Below the pieces are notes generated by a model. The model saw only the letters and a list, made by a program, of their open reading frames with translations. It was not told the origin of the DNA and did not search any database. From positions 4,705,501-4,769,500 of the forward strand of contig JANTQA010000008.1 in the NCBI GenBank assembly GCA_027625915.1: DNA of 64,000 nt. The letters run 5' to 3'. The translations under genes were made by a program, and so were the position numbers. Every line of letters begins with the position of its first letter. Within the stretch, counting starts at the first letter, position 1. Below, piece after piece: positions 12,387-23,945 of this stretch. Origin of the DNA: Anaeramoeba flamelloides. Lineage: Eukaryota; Metamonada; Anaeramoebidae.

Positions 12387-12820
12387 CTGTTGTGGAAAAA
12401 AAGTGAAACTGGAAAAAAAGTGAAACACGGTTTTTAATTGGGAACATTACTGAAAATTCAAAGTAAGATCAATGAAAAAAAGAATAAATAAATAAATAAA
12501 GACAAAATGAAGTATTCGCCACAATAACAGTTTTTTTTAATACTATTATTAGGTATGGGTTTTTCTTTGATTGATCAATTATTAAAAATTTTTTCAAAAA
12601 ATTGACTATTTTTGAGATCTCAAAAACCACACACACAATTTCGATAAATCAAGTAGATTTAAATAGTATTTGTTGGGTTGATTGAAAATTATATACTGGA
12701 TTATTATTTGAAGTTAATTGGTTTCTTCTTTTTATTGATTTTACTTTTCATTTTCAGTAATGTTCCCAATTAAAAACCGTGTTTCACTTTTTTTCCAGTT
12801 TCACTTTTTTTCCACAACAG
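12387..12820. mobile_element. TTA-flanked element with roughly 90-bp inverted ends (family M2)
   Basis: The left end reads CTGTTGTGGAAAAAAAGTG and the right end is its exact complement (CACTTTTTTTCCACAACAG). About the first 70 bp of each end are identical in inverted orientation, and similarity continues for about 20 bp more. Both sides are flanked by TTA (12384-12386, 12821-12823), a 3-bp duplication typical of PIF/Harbinger-like elements. The inverted ends contain the block AAAAAAAGTGAAAC twice. The 434-bp body has no transposase. A decayed, oppositely oriented relative is at 15100-15480. Confidence 0.75.
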
Positions 12821-13571
12821 TTAGTATCAAAATACAAATTAAAAAAAATTTTAGCAATTTTTAATTGGAAAATGGTTTTATTTTCTTTTACAGATCATTT
12901 TATGAATTTCTCACAAAAATTTTTAAAAGTGATCTTGTAAACTGCCGTAAACTCCATTTCACCCATAGATACCCAGCCAAAAATGAAAAATTCTTATTTT
13001 TTTTTTTAAGAATCAACCAACATAATATTAATTAGAAATATGTGAAATAATAAACTTTACGATTAGAGTTGATATTAATAAATGAAATACTTTTACAAAC
13101 AGAAAATTTTCAAAAAAAAAAAATGTTTTAAAAAATTTGGGACACTTTTATTGGAATGTTCATATAAAGATTTCAATTTCTTTAGGAAATTAAAATTGTT
13201 TACATGGAGATTTTTTTTATAGTAAATGCATTCAATTTTAAAAGAAATTCCCTATCTTCAATTTTCTTAAAATTAATTAGTGTTTCAAGGATTTTTTTCT
13301 TAAAAAGAATATTTTAAATAAAAACAAACAAAAAAGAAAAAAGAAAAGAAAAAAACATTTGTAAAAAAAAAGAAGATAAAAAGAAAATGAAAAGGAAAAG
13401 AAAAGAAAAAAAAAGAAAAATAAAAAATAAAAATAAAAAAGAAAAATAAAAGAAGAAGGAAAGAAAAAAGGAAAAAAAATACTTTAATTTGACTAAATCA
13501 GAAAAAATGTTCTGATCTAAAAATTGAAAATTTATTTTGAAAAGAATATTGGACAAAACTCATAGAATTTG

Positions 13572-13622
13572 TTTTATTTCTTCAATAAAACTGGACCCCT
13601 TTGACTGAAAAAGAGTTTATAA
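13572..13622. repeat. Dispersed repeat R1, short copy 3
   Basis: This carries the core CCCCTTTGACTGAAAAA and AGAGTTTATA seen at 70-105. Only the core is preserved. Confidence 0.4.
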
Positions 13623-13780
13623 AATAAATAATTATTAATGATAAAAAATCTCAATTTCACTCAATTTTTTAATTTTTTTCTCATTCTCTTTTTATAACAA
13701 AAAAAAAACCCAATAACAATAAAACAATAACAAAAATAAAGATGGATATAAACCCTATTATTACCCATTATTAATTTCAG

Positions 13781-14950
13781 CAATTAAAGAAATGACAAAT
13801 CATAATTCTAAAATACCAAATAAGTATTTTTCTTTTGATGGGAAAGATAGTTGTTTAATTATTCCAAAAATCAATTGGCCACGTGATGGTTATTCTTTTT
13901 GCTCGTGGATTTATTTAGAAAGTTATTACAATATTTCAAAACAGACGAATTATCTGCCTAGGATTTATAGTTTTTTGGATAAAGAATTAAAAAATGGGAT
14001 TGAAGTATATCTAGATATTGGAAAATTAAATCGTTCTTATGAGTCTTTAAGTTCAATCTCTTCAAATTCAAGAAATATTTTACCAAGTCTAATAATTTGT
14101 GTAAAAAATTATAAAAATAAAAAACAACCGAAAGTTAATTTTTTATTACCAATTAAAAGAAGAAGATGGTTTTTTTTAGCTATCACTCATCAACACTCTC
14201 GATGGAATTCCTCTGGAAATGAAATTACAGTATACACAAATGGGGAAAAAGTTGGAACACAATTTTTAAAATATCCAAACGAATTAATTTTTACAAATAA
14301 TGTGATCGGATCAAGTTATTATCTAAAAAAATCAAAAAGTATTCTAAATGATGAAAACTATAATAAAAAGAAAAAAAATCATGACAATAATAAGAAAAAA
14401 ATAAAGATGAAAAATTATTTTTATGGAAAAATGAGTACAATTAATTTTTTTAAAACTGTTTTAAAACTGGACGAGATCGTTGAAATTTATAAATTAGGTT
14501 CGAATTATAGTTCGAATTTCCTACAATCTAAAAACAATAGCAAGATAAATACTCATAATAATAATGATGATGATAATAATAATAATTATAATTATAATAA
14601 TAATAATAATAATAATAATTTGTTCATAAATGAGCTGGATACAATAACAGATTTCAATTTAAATTCAAAAAAGTCTATTATTTTGGAAAGTAATGTTTCA
14701 AAATCATTATTTTTAAATTATCAGCCAGATTCAATAAATTTAAATATTGTTATTAATCAAAGTCCCATTCAACAAAAAAAAGAGAAATTAATTAATGCAA
14801 CGCTGAGTGGGATGCATATTCACCAAAATAGAACAATAGAAGAAATTATTTCTTGTTTAGGTGGAATTAAAGTATTTTTTCCATTATTTGCTCAACTAGA
14901 TTTGCCTCTTATTACTGAAGATAATAAAAAAATAATCGGTTTTGATCAAA
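13781..14950 (+). CDS. BEACH-type protein, ConA-like lectin exon
   Basis: The exon is 390 codons long, bounded by TTTCAG and donor GTAAAT (phase 1 at both ends). It begins IKEMTNHNSK, then KYFSFDGKDSCLIIPKINWP and GYSFCSWIYLES, the start of the ConA-like domain found before the DUF4704 region of large BEACH proteins. IKRRRWFFLAITHQHSRW and ITVYTNGEKVGTQ continue the jelly-roll pattern, and MSTINFFKTVLKLDEIVEIY is the usual tail of the fold. A loop of N and K residues lies between. It ends GGIKVFFPLFAQLD followed by ITEDNKKIIGFDQ, a hallmark found just after this domain in homologues. The frame joins the next exon through an AGT serine codon. Confidence 0.9.
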
Positions 14951-15099
14951 GTAAATCTTTTTTTTTCAATTTTTTTTCTCTCTTCTTGTGATTTAAAATT
15001 AAATAAATAATTTTATGTTGTTATAATAAAAAATTAACGAACCATTTACGAAAAAAATTTCAATAAGATTTTTTATTGGAAAGCCTTAATAGAACTTGA

Positions 15100-15480
15100 A
15101 AACGAAAAAGTCAAACCAATTTAAAAAAAGAGGAACCACATTAACTTCGAAGAAATAATTCCATTATATTATTTCCAATCAAAGTAACAAAAACAATTTA
15201 AATCTCCTTGATTATCAGAAATCTGATAAAGTAGTTTTCGAGATCTTAAAAATAGTCAATTTTTTTGAACAAATTTTTAATGATAGATTAATCAAAGAAA
15301 AGTTATATCTCAAAAGATAGTACTATAAAAAAATATTGTTATTCTGTTTAATCCACCATTTTGTATTTAATCATTTATTGTTTCTTTTATTACTTGGTCT
15401 CACTTTTCATTTTCAGTGATTCTATTAAGGTTTCTAATTAAAAATCATGTTTAACATTTTTTTTTTCCAAAGGATATGAC
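15100..15480. mobile_element. Decayed M2-like element, inverted relative to the first
   Basis: The reverse complement of the element at 12387-12820 aligns here: GATCTTAAAAATAGTCAATT, TTAATCAAAGAAAAG, CATTTTGTATTTAATCATTT and TCATTTTCAGTGATTCTATT, then a worn copy of the right end (AATTAAAAATCATGTTTAAC). The left terminal repeat is hard to find, and no intact flanking TTA is visible. Confidence 0.55.
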
Positions 15481-17600
15481 AATTCATACAATTAATAAAA
15501 AAAAAAATACGTAATTACAAAATTCAATGTGAATCACAAAATAATTACGAAATACACAAATAATAAAATTTTAAATCTAAAATTGATTTTTTCCTCTTTT
15601 AATATTAGAGGATCAAAATAATTTTGCGAAAAAAAAACTAACATAATCTTTTCTCATTTATAATGATATCGACATTTGTTTCCACCAAGAAACAAAAACA
15701 AAAAATAAACCAGATCTTATCTTTTTATTCTTCAATAATTAAAAATAGTTATAGAGAAAAAAATCCCAAAGGTGGTTTACAAATATTATTTAAAAAAATT
15801 TATAAGATTTTTATTTCTGAAATTCATTACCTAGTGCCAAGATATCCAAATGTTTTATTTTACAGAATATATTATCTTTATTAATATATATCTGAGAGAA
15901 GATAGCAAAAATGAATTTACAAAAATTAATTAATAAAATATCAAAATTTTAAAACAGTTATTTTGGGTGATTTTAATCTTATTGATATTGAAATAAATAA
16001 AAAATATTAAATTCAAAAATTTTAAAATTATTTCAAATACTTAAAATAGTAGAATAAAAAATATCGACCATAAAATGATCCTTAACAATATTAATAGTAA
16101 AACAGATTGGAATATAAAAAAAATATAAAATTTCAAATCAATAATAATATTTATCAAAAAGAATTTCTAAAATATTTTTTCATAAAAAAAAATTTTAAAG
16201 TAAATATTCAGTACAACAAAAAAATACAAAAATAAATTTATCCAATTTAAAGATATAATTTATAAAGAAAAAAAAAACTGATTAAAAAATTTCTCCATTA
16301 ATAAAGAACCTTTTAAATAATCCAAATTTAATTAATTGTATTAAAAAAATAAATAAAGAATCTTGGAATAAATTTATTCATGAAATAAACTTTGAATTTA
16401 TCCAAAACAAAAATTTTTGGAAAAAAATAAATTTCATAAGGTCGAAAAAATGAAAATGATGTTAAATAACAAAAATATGATTGAAGAATATTTTGGTTAT
16501 ATAAGGAAAAATTCAATTGAATCAAGTCAAAATATTTTAGATTATATAAAAAATCTCAAAATAAATAATTTAAAAAGAGTTTAAAATCAATATATTTTTC
16601 TCAATCGAAAAAATCAAAAATTCAATTAAATATTTAAAAAACAAATCAGTTAAAGGATTTCAAAAAATTGAGAATTTAATTTTTATAATTGATGGGGAAA
16701 ATGATTGTAACTTCGAATCGATAAAGAACAAAAATTATAAAAGTTATTTAGTATAATTCAAAATATATTTAATAAATGGTTTTTAATCCTAATAAAAATA
16801 ATTTCTGATATTCAAAAAAGATCAATTTTATTTATTCATAAAAAAGGAGACGAAGGAGTAGCTTTGAATTATAGACCAATTTCTATAAATCAAAGTTTAC
16901 CAAGATTATTTCTTAAAATGATATATAAATTAATTGAACCTTGTGGAGAGTTTTATTCATAAACCACAATTTGGTTTTCAGAAAAAAAAATATGATACTC
17001 TTATTGTTGTATTAAATTTCAAAAATACTTATAATAAGATAAAATCGAATAACGAAAATGAAAAAAATAATAAAACATATATTATAATGATTGATATAGC
17101 AAAATGTTTGACTCAATTTATTTTAAAATAATTAGAAAAACAATAAAAAAATTAGTTTTAAATAAAAATATTCAACACTTTTTTATTAAAATATTATCAA
17201 AGGTGGAGAACTAGATATATTCCAAGGAGATCCCTTATCACCTATAATATTTGCTCTTATTTCATATTTTCTTTTATTAAAAATAATACTAATAACTAAT
17301 CATTGTCAAATGTTTGCAAATGATTTAATTTTAATTATATTAAAATAACTTTCAAATAAACAAAAAATTAAATTCAATATATGAAATAATAATCCTATTT
17401 GGATTAAACCCGAATAAAGGCAAAAAATCCAGAAATTCCACAAGATTTATCAAAGATTAAATATTTAGGTGCTTTTTTTGGATAAAATTTCACATTTAGT
17501 TTTTAATCTGAAAAAGGCAAAAGAAACTTTAAATAATTTTAACAATTATTTAATAATAATTTGCAAACTAATAATTTGAAAATTATACTATTTAAATCTT

Positions 17601-18004
17601 ATAGGTACTCTTATGTAACAAGTAAAAATAAAAATAGGTACTCTTATGTAACAAGTAAAAATATAGGTACTCTTATGTAACAAGTTATAATAAATATAAA
17701 AATTGTGATTTATGTAAAGAAAAGTTAAATATTGATATCATTGAAGATTTCGATCATTTTTTATGGGACTGTCCGGCCTATAAAATAAATCGAAAAATCT
17801 GGATATCTGAATTTTTTGAAAAAATTAAAAAATTAATAATATCAGAGATATTATTAATAAAAAGAATTCATCATATATATTATCATTAGTAAGTGATAAT
17901 AAAATTTGTGATTCTTTAACAAAATTTCTAAAAAAAAGTTTAGAAATTAGGGCACACAGGAGAAAAGCAATTTTCTCTCTTCAAAAATAAAATAAAAAAA
18001 AAAA
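17601..18004 (+). mobile_element. LINE-B 3' fragment inserted in LINE-A with 14-bp target duplication
   Basis: ACTATTTAAATCTT occurs immediately before (17587-17600) and after (18005-18018) this block and once, undisturbed, in the LINE-A copy at 53030. The insert encodes RYSYVTSYNKYKNCDLCKEK, then IIEDFDHFLWDCPAYK and IWISEF, the zinc-binding end of a LINE like the one at 4440-5173. Its first 90 bp repeat AGGTACTCTTATGTAACAAGT three times (17603, 17636, 17665). Near the 3' end is a GAGAAAA-GCAA-TTTTCTC stem-loop (17960-17977), followed by AAAAATAAAATAAA and A's. The features fit 5'-truncated target-primed reverse transcription. Confidence 0.9.
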
Positions 18005-18376
18005 ACTATTTAAATCTTTTATATTAAGTCAGTTAAAATATGGATTAGAAATATATAGTTATAAAATAACAACTTTAAATTATTTAAATTCTTAGATTAA
18101 TTCATCTATAAGTGTAATATGCAAAACAACCTGAAACATGCCAGTTCTTATCTACAAAACAGAATTTAAATTCGACAATTTGTTAATTTTAATTAATAAA
18201 AAGAAATTTTAATTCAAAAATAAATTAAAAAATTTATCTCTACCTTATCTGGAAAAATTAATAAAATTCAATCAAAGAATCAACAATAAAATCTATTGGA
18301 ATTCAAAGAATTTAAAGATTCTTAAAAAAGAAATTTATAATTAAAATAATAATGAGTTGTTGAATTCTACTAGTTA

Positions 18377-18788
18377 GGAGTGTCGTTAGGTTTTCTTGTG
18401 TTTTCGGTTTATTAGCAAAATCAAAAGATTTTTGTTAGGTTTTCTTGAGTTTTCTGTTTATTTGTGAAGTGTTCTAGGTTTTTTTTACTTTAGAAATAAA
18501 CAGAAAATTTATTAAAATTTTCGGTTTATTTCTAAAGTAAAAAAAACCTAACGAAAATCAATAGATTTGACCGATAAAACAGAAAATATCAAGAAATCTG
18601 CCGTTAGGTTTTCCAGAATTTAAAAAAAATAGGGTAAATCTGTGATTTTACTCTATTATTTTGAATTCAGGAAAATCGCCGTTAGGTTTTTTTTAATGTA
18701 AAAAAATTGAGTTCAATCTTTGATTTTACTCTATTCTTTAAAATTATAAAAAAAAACATATTCACTCTACGGCACTTTACAGCACTCC
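18377..18788. repeat. Palindromic segment P within LINE-A
   Basis: The 412-bp segment starts GGAGTGTCGTTAGGTTTTC and ends CTACGGCACTTTACAGCACTCC-like, so its ends are inverted (GGAGTG/CACTCC). Inside are several nested inverted pairs: TTTACTTTAGAAATAAACAG against its mirror at about 18515-18545, and CCGTTAGGTTTTCCAGAATT against GAATTCAGGAAAATCGCCG. It separates LINE-A coding text NELLNS from YFTIIKNQNSLFVTQKFLSY. Equivalent segments lie at the same place in the copies at 53411 and 62503. Confidence 0.7.
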
Positions 18789-19832
18789 ACAAGAATATTT
18801 TACAATAATAAAAAACCAAAATTCTTTATTTGTAACCCAAAAATTTTTAAGCTATCCTACAAGTTCAATAATTTTAAAATTTAGGAAGTTTACTAACTGC
18901 TTAAATAGATATTATTACGTAATAAAAAATAATTAAAAAATAAATTTTGTACTTTATGTTTAAAATATAAGCAAAAGGGAATAATAGAAAATATTGATCA
19001 TTTTTTATGGATCTGTCACTCCCTATGAAAAAGATAGATTAATATTTCATAACAAACTAAAAGAATTAAACTTTAATGAAATGATTTTAAACAAGACAGT
19101 TTAAAATCATTTTCGTTAATTAATAATCGTGAAATCTATGATTTTGTGCTTAAATTTCTGAAAGGGAAAACAAGTCTAAGAACAACTAGAGTGTAAACTA
19201 CACTTCTTCAATAATAAAAATAAATAAAAAAATAAAAAAAGTTAACTTTTTATCTCATAGGGTCATTCAGTGCTAAGTTTATTTATTAAAAATTATACAA
19301 AACATAAATGGTAAACAAAAATAAAGAATTCAAAAAAAAGAAAAAAAATCTTTTTTAAAAATATAAAACTTCTTTAATACAAAATACAAGTGATATATTC
19401 ATCAAAATTTTTTAAAATATTGTTCATTTTACATAATATTATACTAATTTTGCACATATAAAAAAAATGAAAATGTATTATTTAAAAAAAAATTATTTTT
19501 AAAAATAAAAGAATATTAATGAATCTTTTATATATTAAAATTCTTTTAATAAAGCATTTCAACTTTTTTTAACAAAATTTATTTTACAAATAATTTATTA
19601 TGAAAGTCGATTTCTTTCACTTTTTTAAAAAATAAACATATTCTTTTAAAAGTATTTATTTCCTCGTGTATTTCCAATCTTTAATTTTAAATATTTAATA
19701 TTTCTTTTTCTTTTCATAACAAATATATATATCTATGTATTAATTTGATAATTCTTTTTAAAAAAAATATAATATTAACAAATAACAATAATAATCATAA
19801 CTACTAATAAAAAAAAAAAAAAAAATGATTAG

Positions 19833-22800
19833 GTTATCAAATCTTAAAAATTGTTGTTCAATTGTTAATATCAAAAGACAGCCATCAAAAGGATATGATC
19901 CAAAATAAAGGATTTCGAATTTTTTCATATATTTTTGAAAAGATTAATCCAAAGCATATCAATAAACAATTTTTAACTGTTATTGGGCGCCTAACTACTG
20001 AAATAAAGAATAAAGAATTATTAAAAAAATTAATATTCAAATTTTTATTAAATTTTGAGATCTGGATTTATTGTGATGCAGATATTCAATTCAGTTTATT
20101 TTCAATGATTCAAAAATTAATTTTATCAAACGAAAATTGTCCAATAATTAAAATAACATATTTTTTGGAGGCTTTACATTTTTATTATTGGATTGAAAAG
20201 CACCCATTATCAAGGGCAGTACAACCAAAAATTGAATATCAAACAAAAAAGGTAATTGGGAAAAGGCCAAATTATAGCGATCTTCAAATATGTAGAGAAC
20301 AATTATTACAATTAATTGAATTAATAATTTTAAAATTTAAACAACCGAAGGATTTAATTCATTTAATGTGTTACTGCTCTCATATTACCAATTCAAATTC
20401 TGATATTCAGGAAATATTAAAATTAATAATTAATTTTTTTATCCCAACAGAAAATAATGATTTATTAACTTATAAAAGGCCACAAATGAATAAATTTCTA
20501 TTGGCAACATTTTTAGAAGATTTAGATTTCTTTGAATGGATTGTTCAAATATTAAAAAAGGAAAATGATCAAATCCAAATTTTATCTTTAAAATTTTTAA
20601 TTAACTTAAATAAAGCAATGAAAAGATTTAAAAATTCTGAATTGTTATTTACAAAAAAAAATAAAGCCTGGAGGGACTTTGAAATAGTTATTTTGAAAAC
20701 CCCGTTATTAAAAGAAAATATTGATTTTTGGTATTATTTACTAATTCATTCCAATTTTGAAAGAACAAGAAAAATTAATAATAGTAATAATAAAATGGTA
20801 ATTCAAGATAATGACAATAAAGATATCAATAAACAAATATTAAATCCTAATATTTTTTTGTTGATAATTAAATTAATTACTAAATTTCCAAATAACAATG
20901 GTTTAATATTATTAAAAAAAATAATATTTTTATTTCACTATCCCCAAAATATTGAAATATTTTTAACTTTGGGTAATTGGCAATCGACATTATTATATTT
21001 GATAGCTCCATCATTACTAGATCGAAATGAATTTTTTTCCAATAATTATACCAATGAAAATTATAATGATAATAATACAGATAAAAATAAAAACGAGCAA
21101 ATTTCAAAATTTTTAGCAACTGAATTAAATGTTAATGAAATTATTAATACGATAATTGAAACAAAAATTTCAATAGAAAATAAATTATTAAAAAATTTTT
21201 ATCATATTGGAATAAATTTGTTTTTAAAAATATTAATTTCGCAATTTATTAACAATGAATTTGGAAATGCTGTATTTCAAAATACAATAATATTATTAAA
21301 ATTGCAATTTCAAAATGAATTAATATTCAAAAAAATTTCAATCAAAATTATAATAAAATTACTTATTGGTATAAATAAACAGTTATTAATTATTTTAAAA
21401 AAATTGAAAAACCAAAATAAAAATAAAATGAAAATAGAAAATAAATTTAAACAAATTTTTGCAAATAATAAAATTTTAATACAAAGTTTATTTAAGTTTA
21501 CTATATTTCTAGATGGTTATTTATTATATTTAAATTCAGTTAAAAAAAATGCAATAAATAATAAAATTATCACAGATACATTAGTTAATGAGAAGAATGA
21601 AGAATTAGACCTACAAAAAGATAAAAATAAAATTATTCAAAATAATGAAGATTTAAATAAGTTTGGAAATGATAACGAGAATGAAAATAAGAATAAGAAT
21701 AAGAATAAGAATAAGAATAAGAATCAGAATCAGAATCAGAATGAGAATGAGAATGAAAATAAAAATGAAAATGAAAATGAAAATGAAAATTGTTCTGGAA
21801 ATGGTGTTGATTATAATTACCAAGTGAATGGTAATCTATGGAAAAATGATCAAAAAGAAAAAAAGATGGAATTAAATGTTCAACAAAAAACAATAAATAT
21901 ATTAGAAAACTTTTTTTTCATCTTTCAAAAAATGTATTATTTTGATTCAAAATTCGATTTAAAAATAATTAATAATAAAACAAAAGAAGAGTTCATTCAT
22001 TTAATTAATTTAAATTTCAATTTAATCTATAATAAATATCATACCTTAATTGATTTTGAAAAATATTTTAATCAATATAATTTTTTTTTATTAAACCTAA
22101 TAAAATTGAAAAATTATAATAATAATTTGTTTGAAAAGTATTTATTTATAAATTTTTATAAATTATTAAAATTATATTGGAAAATTCATAACACGATCTT
22201 AAAAATCCATATTGAAGAAAAAACAATTTTAAATGTCAAAAAGCAATTTTTAAAAAATAAAATTAATTTGGTTGAAATAAACAAAGAAAAGGAATTGATT
22301 GTTAAATTTTTAAAAAAATATATTTTAAAATATTTTAATTATTTTAGTTATTTTTTCCAATCAATAAATAAGGAATTAAATTTTCCAAAAAAAAAAAAAT
22401 TATTTGAAAAAAATTATCAAAATATTTTTTTTGTTCTCTTTGAAAAAAAAAAACAATGGAAAAAAATATTGTTTGAATTAAAAAAATTATGGAAACAATC
22501 AATAATCGATCCAAAAAAAATCTGGGTTACTGTAAATTTAGACAATAATGATAATGGTTCTAATAATTATAAAAAGAAAAAGAACAATTCCCAGATGCAA
22601 GAATTAATTAATTTACGAAAGCCAGAATTAATTAAAGAAAAATGGGAAAAAAAGGGATTGCAATTTAAAAAATTTTGGGAATCTCAATATCAAAAAAATG
22701 TTAGTAGATCTAAAATATCTTATAATTTGTGGAAGAAATTATTTAAAAGTTTATCGACAGAAAGAGGCCCATGGGGGAAGGAATTAAATAATTATAATCT

Positions 22801-23945
22801 TTATAAATTGGAAAAGTTTGAAGATAAATATCGGAGAAGAAGGCGATTTAAAAAGGAAAGCAACCCATTAATTTTGAATCAATATCATAATAAGCGCAAT
22901 CATTACAAGAATGGTGGTAATATAAATGGTGATATTGACAGGAATTATGAAAGAAATAACAATATAAAGGATAATTCTGAATTGGACCGATTGCGAAAAT
23001 TGCAAAGGCTACAAACCCCACAATTTTTAAAAAATGCTCAAACAAAGAATATTAATTTTACAGAGAATTTGATTAATGGCCAGAACTCTCTTGAAGAAGA
23101 AAATATAAAAGAAATTGAATTGCAATTAAAAAAAAAGAATGAAAAAAAAAGAATGAATAAAAACAAGACCAATAACTTTCAAAATTTAAATAGAGAGCAA
23201 ATCCTGGAAATAAAGGCAAAAATGATTCGTCCATTAAATATGATTAAAGGTAAATTTATTTTGACCTCCGTTTCCATTGAATTTGAAAGAAATCTAAATG
23301 TAAACGAAAAAAAATCAAATAAAAATCTGAATCAAATTAATTTAAAATTAAAAAAAAATTATTGGGTTTGGAGATTTGATCGAATAAAAATTATTTATCA
23401 AAGAAGATATTGCCTAAAGCATATAGCATTGGAATTTTTTTTTCTTAATGGTGAAAATGCTTTTTTTAAATTTAAAAACAAAGAAAAAAGAAATTTGCTA
23501 TTATTTAAATTGTTGGAGTTACCAATAAAAAATAAACAATTTCTTGATATTTATGAACCTACTAAATTATTCAAAAAATTCAATTATACGCAATTATGGA
23601 AGGAAAGAAAAATTTCTAATTTTGATTACTTAATGAAATTAAATACAATTGCTGGGAGAAATTATAATGATATCAGCCAATATCCAGTGTTCCCTTGGAT
23701 TTTAACAGATTACAAAAGTGAAAGTTTGGATCTAAATGATCCAAAAATTTATCGAGACTTGTCAAAGCCAGTTGGCGCTTTATATGAAAATAGACTCAAA
23801 AATTATCGTGAAGTCTATAGATTCTGTAAACAAGAATCTAATATTATACCGTTTTTATATGGTAGCCATTATTCTAGTATATCGGTTCCTTTATTTTATT
23901 TGGTTAGATTAGAGCCCTTTACTACTTTAGCAATTGAACATCAAG
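19833..23945 (+). CDS. BEACH-type protein, exon with solenoid, PH-BEACH and start of BEACH domain
   Basis: The exon is 4113 nt, from acceptor ATTAG to donor GTTTGAAT inside the BEACH domain. It begins YQILKIVVQLLISKDSHQKD then MIQNKGFRIFSYIFEKI, matching the 'CQGFLVIGYLLEK' solenoid motif of LRBA-class proteins. A long helical region follows with an N/K/E-rich insert encoded by GAATAA-type repeats (21660-21790). LSTERGPWGKELN and FEDKYRRRRRFKK precede a PH-BEACH domain (about 23220-23520, IRPLNMIKGKFILTSVSIEF ... RFDRIKIIYQRRYCLKHIAL). The BEACH domain opens with LWKERKISNFDYLMKLN, TIAGRNYNDISQYPVFPWIL and SKPVGALYENRL, and reaches LVRLEPFTTLAIEHQG, where the intron splits a glycine codon. 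Confidence 0.93.

Larger units (their letters stand above)
10778..13780 (+). other. BEACH gene intron, 3.0 kb
   Basis: The intron starts GTACGTAA and ends TTAATTTCAG. The split codon (A + CA) restores threonine and gives ...NNLS-T-IKEMTNHNSK. It holds two R1 repeat fragments, the TTA-flanked inverted-repeat element at 12387-12820, a purine-rich stretch at 13310-13470, and AT-rich filler. No convincing nested gene is seen. Confidence 0.85.
15585..19245 (+). mobile_element. LINE-A, nearly full length, decayed
   Basis: The element carries an APE-type endonuclease followed by reverse transcriptase. Endonuclease signs: FLFNIRGSK near 15590, KGGLQILFKK near 15770, KTVILGDFNLID near 15955 and IDHKMILNN near 16065. 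Reverse transcriptase signs: KRSILFIHKKGDEG, LNYRPISINQS, IDIAKC, FQGDPLSPIIFALIS and the active-site box as FANDL (usually F-x-D-D). The carboxyl part has FRKFTNCLNRYYYV, LCLKYKQKGIIENIDHFLWI and a 3' stem-loop at 19190-19204 before an A-rich tail. The coding frame carries many stops and frameshifts. It has taken a LINE-B insertion (17601-18004) and carries segment P (18377-18788). It is one of at least four LINE-A copies here. Confidence 0.85.
14951..19832 (+). other. BEACH gene intron, 4.9 kb, filled by LINEs
   Basis: Donor GTAAATC, acceptor ATTAG; the split codon makes AGT and the product reads GFDQ-S-YQILKIVVQLL. Contents in order: decayed M2 element (15100-15480), LINE-A (about 15585-19245) with a LINE-B insertion (17601-18004) and palindromic segment P (18377-18788), then AT-rich filler to the acceptor. 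The LINE lies in the same direction as the gene. Confidence 0.85.

Noticed and set aside
13314-13556. 80-codon frame on the - strand
   Set aside because: It is only the complement of a purine-rich low-complexity tract (F/L/S repeats).
17601-17700. Three repeats with spacers as a small CRISPR-like array
   Set aside because: The repeats are part of the LINE-B coding text at a truncated 5' end; spacing is irregular and the context is a eukaryotic retroelement.
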